Shown here: piece after piece, positions 8,995 to 18,125 of the stretch
How positions within the stretch are numbered: position 1 is the first letter of the stretch
Layout: every line of letters starts with the position of its first letter
Assembly: GCF_024496085.1 (NCBI RefSeq)
Contig: NZ_CP101751.1
Coordinates: 3,100,001 to 3,164,000, forward strand
Direction of reading: 5' to 3'
Length of the DNA: 64,000 nt
Source of the DNA: Flavobacterium cerinum
GTDB lineage: Bacteria > Bacteroidota > Bacteroidia > Flavobacteriales > Flavobacteriaceae
Program-made: the position numbers and the translations under genes
The notes under the pieces: generated by a model
Database searches by the model: none
Seen by the model: the letters and a program-made list of their open reading frames with translations, nothing else
Told to the model about the DNA's origin: nothing

Positions 8995-10644
8995 TTAAAC
9001 ATAATATCGAAACATATAAGCATAATTACTGCTTCTGGCTATTAGTATTCCGGTTGAATATTCCGTTTGTGCATTGTCTTTTTTATTTCTGAAATAGATC
9101 ACAGAACCACTATCTCCCAATTGTACATTAACAGCATCCGTAACCTGAAGTTTGATCACATTCATGCTGACCGAATTGTTAAACCCTTTATAGTTGATTG
9201 AACATTGCGTGTATTGTTGTTTGTTATAAAATTCTTTATACTTACTGATCGCTCCGAACATTCGCATTCTATCCTCAGATCCGTTCCATAAATAGTTATT
9301 ATTAACCGTCGAACGATAAGTGTCAAATACTGCTTTACTTATGGTACAAATACAAACATCGACACCATAGCCGTTGCTGTTACCAAAACTGTAATCGTCT
9401 GTTATAACTCCTTTATCCGGATGAACTTTTCCTCCTATTACAAAACAAACGCTCTTATGCGTAAGCTGATAATCGGTGTTGTTTTCAAAATTTTTAAATT
9501 CGGATGCATCGGCAAATACATGGAGATTACTTACCGCATAATATTGGTTTTCCTTTTCGTAAACCCAGAATGAACCTACCGTATTCGGTGAATTCGCATT
9601 ATAGGCATAACAAACCGGCTTCTTATCCGTTAAATCATCTAAAAGAGCTTCCAGTTTTTCCGTCATTAGCAATATCAGGTAATCCCGGAGATAAAAGGTA
9701 TTATAGTTAATCACAACCGATCCCTTATTTTGTAAGGCTAATAATTCCTGTTGTGCTTCGGATGTGGTAAATTCCACTTCGATTATCTTTTTAAAAAGTC
9801 CGGTTCGCGGATCGGTTATCGTATTTAATCCGTGTGAAACGACTCCTTTAATAGCAGCGATCTCATGAACGTAAGCCATATAAAGTTGTTCGGCAACAGC
9901 ATATTGGGAAGTATCGGCCAATGCCTGTAGTTTATCGGCACTATCATAGTTTTGATAGGTTTTAGGATCGGAAAGTACTTGTTTTGTATTTTTAAATTTA
10001 AACAGTATATCCAGTAAATCGTGCCAGAATTTGGAACCCAGACTTAAAAAAAGCCCGGTAAAAATATAACCTATCGTATTCGTTACAATAGCAGCAAAAT
10101 TGTTGGATGGATTGGAAAAAACAATCAGAGTAAACGTTAGAATGATCCAGGCGATAAAAGGAAAACGCACATACTTTTGATTGACTTTATCCTGACTTTC
10201 CTGAAGTCGGTTAAACATTAAAAGACTTGTCGACCATAAAAAGGTAAGCAAGTATAAAAATCCGAATAAGTGTTTTAGCTCAAGTTTGTTAACATCCCAT
10301 CCGGTAATCGCAACGGCTTGTTTACTATTTCGTATTTGTTCCGTTATCTCAAAAAAATCGGCATTCGCAAAAGCCGCAATAATAATCCCGATAATGATAT
10401 TAATAATCTGTATCCGGTATTCCCGTTCTTTTTCCATCGCGGCCGTAGGTTGTTCGTAGGCCAGAATTTTCAGCTCGGTGGAAAGGAAGAATTTCAGTTG
10501 CTTCTCGCTGTTAAAATAGATATACGGAATACTGATCCTTTTCCCCTGAAAATGGATTTTTGCAAAGTTTGCAGCTCTTTCGGAGATCAGACTCAACATC
10601 ATCATGATGATGCTGAATGCGATCAGGAATTCGGTCAGTTCCAT
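8995..10644 (-). CDS. polytopic membrane protein with C-terminal trypsin-like domain
   Basis: 549 residues. About five hydrophobic helices fill the N-terminal half (near residues 5-20, 75-95, 125-145, 160-178 and 185-205). After a linker, residues ~340-549 resemble a chymotrypsin-fold protease: GSFWVYEKENQYYAVSNLHVF supplies a candidate His, DVCICTI a candidate Asp, and QLGDSGSVIYF the GDSGS serine motif. All three catalytic residues are therefore plausible. Membrane-tethered trypsin-like domains occur in housekeeping quality control and in some bacterial conflict systems; neither can be chosen from sequence alone. It is the first gene of a two-gene unit with the exported protein. Confidence 0.78.
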   Translation of the reverse strand: MELTEFLIAFSIIMMMLSLISERAANFAKIHFQGKRISIPYIYFNSEKQLKFFLSTELKILAYEQPTAAMEKEREYRIQIINIIIGIIIAAFANADFFEITEQIRNSKQAVAITGWDVNKLELKHLFGFLYLLTFLWSTSLLMFNRLQESQDKVNQKYVRFPFIAWIILTFTLIVFSNPSNNFAAIVTNTIGYIFTGLFLSLGSKFWHDLLDILFKFKNTKQVLSDPKTYQNYDSADKLQALADTSQYAVAEQLYMAYVHEIAAIKGVVSHGLNTITDPRTGLFKKIIEVEFTTSEAQQELLALQNKGSVVINYNTFYLRDYLILLMTEKLEALLDDLTDKKPVCYAYNANSPNTVGSFWVYEKENQYYAVSNLHVFADASEFKNFENNTDYQLTHKSVCFVIGGKVHPDKGVITDDYSFGNSNGYGVDVCICTISKAVFDTYRSTVNNNYLWNGSEDRMRMFGAISKYKEFYNKQQYTQCSINYKGFNNSVSMNVIKLQVTDAVNVQLGDSGSVIYFRNKKDNAQTEYSTGILIARSSNYAYMFRYYV

Positions 10645-10697
10645 AGGTATAATTGAGGCGTTAATTATTAGTAAATTAAGCCATTACACCGATAAAT

Positions 10698-10722
10698 AAA
10701 ATACCTAATAGTAGGTATTTTT
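10698..10722. terminator. terminator downstream of lipoprotein gene
   Basis: AAAATACCTA (10698-10707) pairs with TAGGTATTTT (10712-10721) across a 4-base loop. It lies about 95 bases beyond the stop of the minus-strand lipoprotein gene. A second small palindrome, AAACCTGT-A-ACAGGTTT, follows at 10742-10758 and resembles the repeat at 63.5 kb. Confidence 0.6.
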
Positions 10723-10815
10723 AACATATAAAAGAGTATCGAAACCTGTAACAGGTTTGATCAATATGTTTACTTCAGGCAAATCGTGACGGATATCCTG
10801 TCTCAACAGTAACCT

Positions 10816-11499
10816 TTACTTTATTAGTTTAAAACTATTATTCCTGTATTCGTATCGTGTATTATTGTTTTTGATACGGATGTGTTCACTTCCGGGTTTC
10901 AGGATTAAAGAATCTGAATTAAAAGTAAATACGATCGCTTTATCTGATTCTTTAATATTTACCATATTAACCATAAACACCTCCGGATCAATACTTTCCA
11001 AATCAATATTTCCGATTTGCTTTATGGTATCATTTTTAATTAAATAAACATCGCCACCATAAGCATACTCATATCCTAATTGACAAATTACAATTATATT
11101 TCCGTTTTTATCATTTTTAAAAAAATACGGTTTGTACATAAAAGGATCACCTACTCCTTTCGCTTTGTAGATTATTTCATTTTTATTATTTAGATACAAT
11201 AAACGATCGCCCCAATCATGGTCCATATCCCCATTATTTGATTCCCCGTTGTCGAGTAAGTCATAAACAACTGCAACAATGTTGTTCCCTATTCTATGGG
11301 AATAATTTACATCAAAATCTTTAAGCGTTAGCCCTATACTATCCGGTGTATAAATCCGGTAATTTTCATATTCTTCTTTTAGCTTTACAGGTTTTATTTC
11401 TGCCGTTTGAACACTGATCTTGTCTTTTTGATTTTCCTTATCCTGTTTACAAGCTGAAAAAAAGATCATAATACAGCTAATGAATATAATTTTTTTCAT
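10816..11499 (-). CDS. lipoprotein of unknown function
   Basis: 227 residues with a lipoprotein signal (MKKIIFISCIMIFFSAC, Cys at 17). The mature part is beta-rich and could form propeller-like blades (VAVVYDLLDNGESNNGDMDH). It contains acidic clusters. No family was recognised. It opens a run of minus-strand genes for small exported proteins. Confidence 0.7.
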   Translation of the reverse strand: MKKIIFISCIMIFFSACKQDKENQKDKISVQTAEIKPVKLKEEYENYRIYTPDSIGLTLKDFDVNYSHRIGNNIVAVVYDLLDNGESNNGDMDHDWGDRLLYLNNKNEIIYKAKGVGDPFMYKPYFFKNDKNGNIIVICQLGYEYAYGGDVYLIKNDTIKQIGNIDLESIDPEVFMVNMVNIKESDKAIVFTFNSDSLILKPGSEHIRIKNNNTRYEYRNNSFKLIK

Positions 11500-11577
11500 A
11501 GTTACTCTTAAACCGTTTTTAAATTCTTCTGTTAATGTTTTTTGTTTTTTACGCTGAAAATGCCTGAATATTGTTTA

Positions 11578-12201
11578 TTACTCGACCAAAAATTTATCGG
11601 TATATTCAACTATAGAATATCTTAAAATATCATCAATCTCTTTTTGATCCCAATCTTGTTTTTTAAGTTTTTTAACTTCCTTTATATAGTCTTTCGATTG
11701 TTTGTAAACTTCAAATTGCCTTGTTTTAAAAACTTCATACGTTTTATAATCAAAGTCTTTCGATTGAATCGATGTACCGTTTTTAATTTCAATCAGAACA
11801 TAATTTTCGTATGTATTTCCCCTTTCGTGAAGATCTACGAATTCTCCGTGTCCCAATATGATAAAACCACTATACCAGGTTACCAGACGATCTTTCCTTG
11901 TGGGTAATATTTTATTGATTATGCTTTTCCATTTACCGGTGCTGACTTCAATTTTAATATCCTCTACAAAAAGCTGATTGTCTATGATTTCGAAGGTAGC
12001 AACATAACCTCTCCATAATGCAGTTGACGAATATTTTTCATCCGGACGTTTACTTTCGTGCTTTTCAAAATATTTTTCAAGCGGAAATGTAAGCAGATCG
12101 TACTCTTTGTTATTAATAATAATTTTATCCGGGTATTGTATTGTGGCTGATAGTTTTGAAAAACTAATAACTGATACTAAAATTGCTAATAAAACTCTCA
12201 T
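11578..12201 (-). CDS. small secreted protein of unknown function
   Basis: 207 residues with an N-terminal signal peptide (MRVLLAILVSVISFSKLSA). The mature protein contains WRGYVATFEI, WYSGFIILGHGEFVDLHE and a lysine-rich C-terminal helix. No Cys lipobox. Unrecognised; similar in layout to its neighbours. Confidence 0.65.
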   Translation of the reverse strand: MRVLLAILVSVISFSKLSATIQYPDKIIINNKEYDLLTFPLEKYFEKHESKRPDEKYSSTALWRGYVATFEIIDNQLFVEDIKIEVSTGKWKSIINKILPTRKDRLVTWYSGFIILGHGEFVDLHERGNTYENYVLIEIKNGTSIQSKDFDYKTYEVFKTRQFEVYKQSKDYIKEVKKLKKQDWDQKEIDDILRYSIVEYTDKFLVE

Positions 12202-12333
12202 AATTGTTTTTTTACATCGAATTTCAATAAAATGTTTTACTCTTTTACCTGCTACATATTCTCTGATACTGTGTCCCGGTCTGGTAAATAATTCTTTTAT
12301 TGTATAGAAAAATCCGGTATCAAAATGAAATAT

Positions 12334-13227
12334 TTATTTTTTTAGTTGCATTACCTTTTCTAACAACGGTGCCAATCCGTTTTCTGTTATCGTATCATTA
12401 TTCCAAAAGCTCATGCAACAGCTAACATAATTTCCTCTGACTTCAGCTGCTACATAATAAATGGTCAATGTTTTTCCGCCTGACATTCCGGCCAATAATG
12501 ACTTTACTCCTGTAAAATCATAAATCACTTTCTTTGCTTTTGTTTCCGTTCCTTCAAATAACACCGCTACTTCTTCTTCTGAAATCACCTTTCCGCCTTT
12601 TTTGTTTTTGGTAACCGCAAACTGATTGTCAATTGCTTTTTTTGCACTTTCATATGTTTTATGAACCGACCAATTCATTTCTCCGTAATACGGACATTGT
12701 ACGGTATTTACATTGGTCCAGTAACAACTATTTCCAAGTTCCAGTTTTCTACCTGCAAAATCAATGCTTTCGATTTTCATAGGTTCAAAAACTTCTTTTG
12801 GTATTTCATCATTCAAAATACGATTTACATATTTTCTTTCAAATTCCTTATTTACTTTTCCGAAGTAACCAAACCAAATGACAGTAATCGTTTTATTCGC
12901 ATTTTCAATGAAATAATAAGAACTGATTTGATCGGTGTTTTCAGCTACATTTTCCGATTTTGTGACACAAACATTATTCTCTTTTAATGTTTCGTCTTTT
13001 GCTTTTATAGCACTGTCATTTATTTCATATTTCCTGTACAATTTTTTTAATCCTTTTTCGGAAAACGAATTGCTGAAAGTCTGACTTGAAAATTCAACGC
13101 CATCTACATTATAAAAAACGATGGTTTGATTATGTATCGCTTTAAGTCGTTTTGCGAAATCATCATTCTCCTGCGAAAATGACACTGTTGTTATCAGACT
13201 AATAATCAAGAAAAATATAGTTTTCAT
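12334..13227 (-). CDS. secreted protein of unknown function
   Basis: 297 residues with a signal peptide (MKTIFFLIISLITTVSFSQ). The mature domain has a conserved-looking end with a Cys pair (GNYVSCCMSFWNNDTITENG) and a segment MSGGKTLTIYYVAAEV. No family was recognised. The next gene upstream ends five bases before its start, so the two are probably co-transcribed. Confidence 0.68.
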   Translation of the reverse strand: MKTIFFLIISLITTVSFSQENDDFAKRLKAIHNQTIVFYNVDGVEFSSQTFSNSFSEKGLKKLYRKYEINDSAIKAKDETLKENNVCVTKSENVAENTDQISSYYFIENANKTITVIWFGYFGKVNKEFERKYVNRILNDEIPKEVFEPMKIESIDFAGRKLELGNSCYWTNVNTVQCPYYGEMNWSVHKTYESAKKAIDNQFAVTKNKKGGKVISEEEVAVLFEGTETKAKKVIYDFTGVKSLLAGMSGGKTLTIYYVAAEVRGNYVSCCMSFWNNDTITENGLAPLLEKVMQLKK

Positions 13228-13232
13228 AGCTA

Positions 13233-13604
13233 TTATTTTACGATGTTAAAAATATAAACCGGTTTTCCGTCTTTGCCGACCGTTTTAACCCAATTTTGAC
13301 CTACTTTGGGATCATTAAATTCCAGACCATCCGTTGGAAAAATAGTAAACTGCGTAAACCATTTTTCCGGGCTAACATCATTTCTGAGCGCTACTTTTCT
13401 GGCCAACACACTATCGTTTGGTTTAACTGTAAAATTCTGATTAATAACGTAAGGTCCGCTTTGGGAAAATTTGGTTACCGAAGCATCAAAACTAACCGAT
13501 TTATCGGATGTGTTTTTTACATAAAATGTACTCATTGTATAATTTCCGCAACTCATAAGAATTAGCGGTAAAAGAACAAATAGTATTTTTCTTATTTTCA
13601 TCAT
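13233..13604 (-). CDS. small lipoprotein
   Basis: 123 residues. Signal MMKIRKILFVLLPLILMSC with the lipid-modified Cys at 19. The mature part is a short beta-sandwich-like segment (TFYVKNTSDKSVSFDASVT). It ends five bases before the next gene, suggesting an operon with the 297-residue protein. Unrecognised. Confidence 0.68.
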   Translation of the reverse strand: MMKIRKILFVLLPLILMSCGNYTMSTFYVKNTSDKSVSFDASVTKFSQSGPYVINQNFTVKPNDSVLARKVALRNDVSPEKWFTQFTIFPTDGLEFNDPKVGQNWVKTVGKDGKPVYIFNIVK

Positions 13605-13624
13605 CGTCTGTTAGTTGGTTTTAC

Positions 13625-14197
13625 TTAATCCTCAGATTCATAATCGATCCATTCCAGTTTAAAGCTTCCGTTTTTGTTGACTTTTAAATAAAAGTCATTT
13701 TCAAAATCAGTATTCGGAATTAATAATGTGGTTTTAAAAATAAGTGTATCTGTACCCTCTTCCATACGGTTAAACACAAAGTCTTTCATGATTGCACTAC
13801 GCAACAAATCGTAAAATGTTCCTTCCGGCAAATCCGTTTTTCTGAATGTTTTATTGAAAAAAGGAACTCCGTTTTTTTTAATCGTGATTTTTGATTCCAT
13901 CTCCGGATAAAAACTCTGAACTACAATTGAATCACTAATTCTTATATTCTGCCTAACATACTCTTCCGTATTTTTATTATTAATTCTAATTTCATAATTC
14001 CCTACAATCGTATCTTCTGTAATATTATAGGTCACATACTGATTTCTTCGAATGGTATCCGTTTTTACAGTATTATTTTTAATTTCTTTTTCCTTAGCAA
14101 CGTTCCGATTTTCATTTTCAGATTTACTTTTAGTACAACTTGAAAGAAAGAAAAGCGTATTAATTAATAAAATCGGAATTAGAGGGTGTATTTTCAT
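13625..14197 (-). CDS. lipoprotein of unknown function
   Basis: 190 residues. Lipoprotein signal MKIHPLIPILLINTLFFLSS followed by Cys 21. The mature part is polar, rich in Lys/Asn/Glu, with a beta-rich C-terminus (GSFKLEWIDYESED). It lies 20 bases upstream of the next lipoprotein gene. Confidence 0.67.
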   Translation of the reverse strand: MKIHPLIPILLINTLFFLSSCTKSKSENENRNVAKEKEIKNNTVKTDTIRRNQYVTYNITEDTIVGNYEIRINNKNTEEYVRQNIRISDSIVVQSFYPEMESKITIKKNGVPFFNKTFRKTDLPEGTFYDLLRSAIMKDFVFNRMEEGTDTLIFKTTLLIPNTDFENDFYLKVNKNGSFKLEWIDYESED

Positions 14198-14293
14198 AAA
14201 ATTTCTTAATGCGATGCGATTTCGTTTTTATCAAACTTCAAAAAGAGAAACAAACAATTTTACAAGCTGCTTTTAGTGCTCATTTTATCAACC

Positions 14294-14854
14294 TTATTCC
14301 GGCTGACTGTCTTCTTTTCGATACAATAATAAAGCCAGGCCTAAAGAAAAAAGCAGGCAACTCAGTAGCATATATATTCCGTTTTTCATTATAAAAAAGG
14401 AATAACCGATTGCCGGCGCGCCAAGTATCACCATTAGGGCTTTTAGCGTATGCGTTTTAATAAAGTTTGCCGCATGAACCGCTAATCCGATAAAAAGTAA
14501 GGAAGGTCCGATAATGATAAAAGGAAATAAAATGGAAGGCGTATTGCTTATGTGTTCGCTTAATTGCATTCTGGCATTATCATCGTCTCCGAAACTCCAC
14601 ATGATAAAGTCGATAGTACAAAGTCCGATATGCGCAATAACACCTAATGCCGTTAGAAAAGAGGCAACCGTATTCAAATTGTTTTTCGGAAATACTTTAT
14701 TAAATGAAAGTAGTAATACTGCTCCGATTAAGTTAAACCAATGGGCAAAATCGATAGGTTTCTGAAAAAAGGCAAGCTTAGCACCTTGAGAAAACAGAAC
14801 ATAACTAACAACGAAAAACAATAACCCGATTAAACAAACACTTTTTGGCTTCAT
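14294..14854 (-). CDS. six-helix membrane protein of unknown function
   Basis: I prefer the ATG at 14854 (MKPKSVCLIGLLFF), which has GGAAAAAATT just upstream, over the TTG at 14866. About 186 residues with roughly six hydrophobic helices, including SVCLIGLLFFVVSYVLF, IGAVLLLSFN, ILFPFIIIGPSLLFIGLAV and GIYMLLSCLLFSLGLALLLY. No transporter or enzyme motif was seen. The terminal KEDSQPE is probably cytoplasmic. Confidence 0.7.
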   Translation of the reverse strand: MKPKSVCLIGLLFFVVSYVLFSQGAKLAFFQKPIDFAHWFNLIGAVLLLSFNKVFPKNNLNTVASFLTALGVIAHIGLCTIDFIMWSFGDDDNARMQLSEHISNTPSILFPFIIIGPSLLFIGLAVHAANFIKTHTLKALMVILGAPAIGYSFFIMKNGIYMLLSCLLFSLGLALLLYRKEDSQPE

Positions 14855-15111
14855 AATTTTTTCCAATAGACAATTATTTTAAATATAGTTGATACTTTGA
14901 AACCGTTACGAAAACGGCAGCGGATTTTCCTACGCCAATATACAACTTTCCCGGTTCGATCAAACGAAAAACTACTTTTACTTAATTAGCGTATTAATAA
15001 GGGTTTTCTTAATACCCCGATCAAATTGAAATCATTTCGAATCTTAAACTGTCAATAAAAGAAATATTCAGCGATAAAGAGTGCAATACTAAATGTTAAT
15101 CTGATGTTGTC

Positions 15112-15145
15112 TTTTGTGCCGATTATACCATAACAACTATCTTTG
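15112..15145 (+). promoter_or_regulatory. Bacteroidota-type promoter of the HD hydrolase gene
   Basis: TTTTG at 15112-15116 and TATCTTTG at 15138-15145 match the -33 and -7 boxes (TTTG / TAnnTTTG) with 21 bases between. The gene starts 28 bases downstream. The rest of the 306-base gap before it holds nothing else I recognise. Confidence 0.6.
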
Positions 15146-15172
15146 TTCTCTTAATTAAAAAACGGTTGGAAG

Positions 15173-15766
15173 ATGTTTTCAGATACGCTATTAAAACAAA
15201 TTGATTTTATAAAAGAAATCGATAAGATTAAATACATACAACGTAAAACAAAGCTTTTCAATAGTGATCGCCGTGAAAACGATGCGGAACACAGCTGGCA
15301 TCTGGCGATGATGGCTATTGTGCTTTCCGGGCATTCCAACGAACCGGTAGATCTCCTTAAAGTAATAAAAATGGTACTTATTCATGACATCGTGGAAATT
15401 GATGCCGGTGATACTTTTATATACGATACACAGAAGAACCATACGAATACCGATGAAGAACGACTGGCTGCCAATCGTATTTTCGGGATACTCCCTAAAG
15501 AACAGGCGGAGGAATTAATTGCTATCTGGGAGGAATTCGAATTAGGTGAAACGGCTGAAGCAAAATTTGCTAAATCAATGGACCGACTGGAACCGTTGTT
15601 ACAAAACAGTTCCAATAACGGCGGTACTTGGAAGGAACCGGGAGTAACTTATAAAAAGGTATTTGCTAAAAAAAGAACGATTAAAGAGGGAGCAGAAAGT
15701 ATCTGGCCTTATGCTGAATCACTAATTAATGAAGGCGTTAAAAAAGGATTTTTAAAGGAGGAATAA
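15173..15766 (+). CDS. HD-domain hydrolase (YfbR/HDDC2-like 5'-deoxynucleotidase candidate)
   Basis: 197 residues, normal for the family. The HD core is visible: NDAEHSWHLAMMAIVL (His near 39, with the EHSWH motif of YfbR/HDDC2 proteins), LIHDIVEIDAGDTF (HD pair and E), and FAKSMDRLEPLLQN with the last metal Asp. YfbR-like enzymes dephosphorylate deoxynucleoside monophosphates; the exact substrate here is inferred. It is the only plus-strand gene in a minus-strand block and has its own promoter. Confidence 0.85.
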   Translation: MFSDTLLKQIDFIKEIDKIKYIQRKTKLFNSDRRENDAEHSWHLAMMAIVLSGHSNEPVDLLKVIKMVLIHDIVEIDAGDTFIYDTQKNHTNTDEERLAANRIFGILPKEQAEELIAIWEEFELGETAEAKFAKSMDRLEPLLQNSSNNGGTWKEPGVTYKKVFAKKRTIKEGAESIWPYAESLINEGVKKGFLKEE

Positions 15767-15836
15767 GGTAAACATCGGCAATTGTTTTTTACAAACTTTC
15801 TGCGCAAGCTTTGCTTAGTACTATTTCATTAGTAGG

Positions 15837-16298
15837 TTAAACACGGATATTAATTAAGTTTTTTTCTTCCTGTGTCAGGTTTTTAAGCCGGATCTCAACG
15901 TTTGTTGATGTGACACTCGATTCACCAAACTCAATATGAACAGCATTCCCAAAAGAATTTAAATTAAATCGTTTCAATTTTCCGATACCACTTACTGAAT
16001 TATCGTTTATAAGGAAAAAATTAATGTAAATCTTATATTTTCCTATGTTATAAAAAGGAATTATTACCAGACCATTTTCCAGAAAAATTAAATCACATTT
16101 TTTAAAACGATAACCTGTATTTCTTCTTCCGGATATAAACGTCTCACTCTTTACCGATTTTTTCTGATATAGAATTTTATCCTTAAAATTGACATAAAGT
16201 TCTTCCAGTTGTTTAATTACGTTGTCATTTCTTCTTTTTTGAGTCAAAAAAAACAGTATGACTAGTATTACAATAATTATATAAGAATAGAGTATCAT
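15837..16298 (-). CDS. single-pass membrane protein, unknown
   Basis: 153 residues. N-terminal helix (MILYSYIIIVILVILFFL) followed by basic KRRNDN and a ~120-residue cytoplasmic beta-rich domain (YRFKKCDLIFLENGLVIIPF). The pattern resembles small PH-like membrane-anchored proteins. Unrecognised at family level. Confidence 0.6.
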   Translation of the reverse strand: MILYSYIIIVILVILFFLTQKRRNDNVIKQLEELYVNFKDKILYQKKSVKSETFISGRRNTGYRFKKCDLIFLENGLVIIPFYNIGKYKIYINFFLINDNSVSGIGKLKRFNLNSFGNAVHIEFGESSVTSTNVEIRLKNLTQEEKNLINIRV

Positions 16299-16332
16299 CT
16301 TTTTTGTGTGCTATACGTTGTTTACAGTAATT

Positions 16333-16812
16333 TTATCTGTATCGCTTCCAATCAGAAAAATAACTGAACGGGACAAAACCGCAGTCTTTCAATTTTGATC
16401 GTACTTTATTTTTGATTTCTTTGTAATTTGAAAAATGGAATTCCGAAATGTGAACTAAAACTTTATTGTCTTTTATTAAATACAGAATCTCATAGCTTTT
16501 CCCTCCTTTAGAAGTTTCAAATGTCGTTTCAAAACCATCTAAATCTTTGAATTTAATTTTCAGTTCCGATTGCAAAATATTTTTTACAACAATTTCGTTA
16601 TCGGATAAATTCACTGAAATTACTCTTCGTAGTATTACTACAAATAAAAACAAACACGTAATTAGCATAAGTGAACCTACAAATAAAAACTTGATATTAT
16701 AATTTTCTCCGAAAGCCTCTCCCCTTTTAATAAAAAGATAAACTGGAAGAATTAGGGTCGGAATGATCAAACCGACTTGAATATAAGCTTGATATGTTAA
16801 TTTAGATTTCAA
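16333..16812 (-). CDS. two-helix membrane protein with PH-like domain
   Basis: 159 residues. Two helices near residues 10-28 and 38-62, then a ~90-residue beta-rich domain (ISVNLSDNEIVVKNILQSEL, FKDLDGFETTFE) ending in a C-terminal helix. The fold prediction, a bacterial PH (YcxB/bPH-like) domain, is an inference from the strand pattern. It has the same overall plan as the 179-residue protein at 17.6-18.1 kb. Confidence 0.6.
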   Translation of the reverse strand: MKSKLTYQAYIQVGLIIPTLILPVYLFIKRGEAFGENYNIKFLFVGSLMLITCLFLFVVILRRVISVNLSDNEIVVKNILQSELKIKFKDLDGFETTFETSKGGKSYEILYLIKDNKVLVHISEFHFSNYKEIKNKVRSKLKDCGFVPFSYFSDWKRYR

Positions 16813-16838
16813 TGCTTAACAAATGTATTTTTAAATTA

Positions 16839-17417
16839 TTATTTATTTCTTTGATTCTCTTTCTTATAGAATAACCGCGGAAAAGTAGCCTCCAGTTCTC
16901 CTTTTTTGATCAGTTCGGCAACCTCTTCCTCACTCCATTCATACGGATAATCTACTCCTTTAGCAATACCGATTATTTCCATCGTATCCAAAGCGGTAGT
17001 AATGATATTCTCAAAAGCAGTTTCATGAGGCTCAAATATATAATCTCTTGTTGTAATGGCAATATATTCAATAGTTCTGTTATCTAATGATCGAAACTCA
17101 ACTCCAATATCATAGGGAGCCAATCCTTCAAATTTTTCTTTACTGCCTCTATAATTTACTAATCCGCCGGTTCTGTGATTTCTAAGCTTTTCAATAGCCT
17201 CATCCCTTTCTTGTTTTGACTCCGGATAAATGGATTCAGATTCAAATATATAATCTTCACCATCATCTGTATCGATATCGCAAAGAATAACAGAATCGAA
17301 TGGTTCTTCTTCAAATTCAAAGTTATTTTTCCTGAAAACGGCATCCATCTTATCAAATACGTCTTTCATATTTGACGGCGGAACGACTATTACTATAACC
17401 TGGCTAAAATGAGACAT
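16839..17417 (-). CDS. acidic soluble protein, unknown
   Basis: 192 residues, no signal peptide. Strongly acidic stretches (EEEPFDSVILCDIDTDDGED). Alpha/beta composition. Small acidic cytoplasmic proteins of this kind are often toxin-immunity proteins in Bacteroidota, but no family could be named. Confidence 0.6.
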   Translation of the reverse strand: MSHFSQVIVIVVPPSNMKDVFDKMDAVFRKNNFEFEEEPFDSVILCDIDTDDGEDYIFESESIYPESKQERDEAIEKLRNHRTGGLVNYRGSKEKFEGLAPYDIGVEFRSLDNRTIEYIAITTRDYIFEPHETAFENIITTALDTMEIIGIAKGVDYPYEWSEEEVAELIKKGELEATFPRLFYKKENQRNK

Positions 17418-17477
17418 TTTCTATTTTGAATTTCTTTTAATTGTTTAGCAAGAATGCCTTTATTATCAAAACCCATG

Positions 17478-17539
17478 CTTGTGCGAGCGTCTCGCTCGTG
17501 CAGAAACCGGATTCACGAGCGAGACGCTCGCGCCAGCAG
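17478..17539. repeat. REPIN-like double palindrome, copy 1
   Basis: Two inverted arms, TGCGAGCGTCTCGCTCGTG and its complement, are separated by CAGAAACCGGATT. Each arm is itself palindromic (CGAGCG..CGCTCG). Related copies are at 24.5, 25.4, 44.8 (half) and 48.0 kb. This one sits between two minus-strand genes. Confidence 0.85.
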
Positions 17540-17549
17540 AAAGGCTTTA

Positions 17550-18089
17550 TTATTTCAAATCGATTCCATCAACATACGTTTCGATATTTTTTGTTTTAAG
17601 ATAGAAAACATAATTCTTTAAATCCTCTCTTTTTTCGCGATCTTCAATAACAAATCGTTGTGTTATAATACCGGTTGTTGTTTTAATTTCAATTTTGTTG
17701 TTTGCTCCTTCACTACTTCTGTTATAACCTCTTGTTCTTACTGCTCTTAAATGTATTTTTTTTACTTTTTGTAGATCAATACAATTCTCATTGATCTCAA
17801 TACTATTTTCTGTTAATCTTATCTTTCCTGTAATATGATAAAGCGCATCAATATTGCAATTGAGTGCCCTGTAAATACTAATCATAAAAGCTATGATTCC
17901 AAATATCAGTAGTATTGCTACCAGCACTGCGATAAGATTACTAAACGGAATATTATTTTTTTGTAAAATCATCAGTATAAAAGCACCCAAAAACCCTGAA
18001 ACAGTTATACAATCCAAGATTTTAGGGATTCTTTTTCGCTTTCCGTGCGCCAGTAATTCGATTGTTATTTTTGATTTTTCAATTTCCAT
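17550..18089 (-). CDS. two-helix membrane protein with PH-like domain
   Basis: 179 residues. After a basic N-terminus (HGKRKRIPKILD) come two helices near residues 28-45 and 52-72, then a beta-rich domain (IEINENCIDLQKVKKIHLRA, GIITQRFVIEDREKREDL). The layout matches a bacterial PH-like membrane protein. Function unknown. Confidence 0.6.
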   Translation of the reverse strand: MEIEKSKITIELLAHGKRKRIPKILDCITVSGFLGAFILMILQKNNIPFSNLIAVLVAILLIFGIIAFMISIYRALNCNIDALYHITGKIRLTENSIEINENCIDLQKVKKIHLRAVRTRGYNRSSEGANNKIEIKTTTGIITQRFVIEDREKREDLKNYVFYLKTKNIETYVDGIDLK

Positions 18090-18125
18090 TTAGTTGCTAT
18101 AACTTAAAAATACTTTATAATTCTT

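Noticed and set aside
17478..17539. CRISPR array
   Set aside because: The repeated palindromes are single elements tens of kb apart, with no regular repeat-spacer pattern. No Cas genes were seen.
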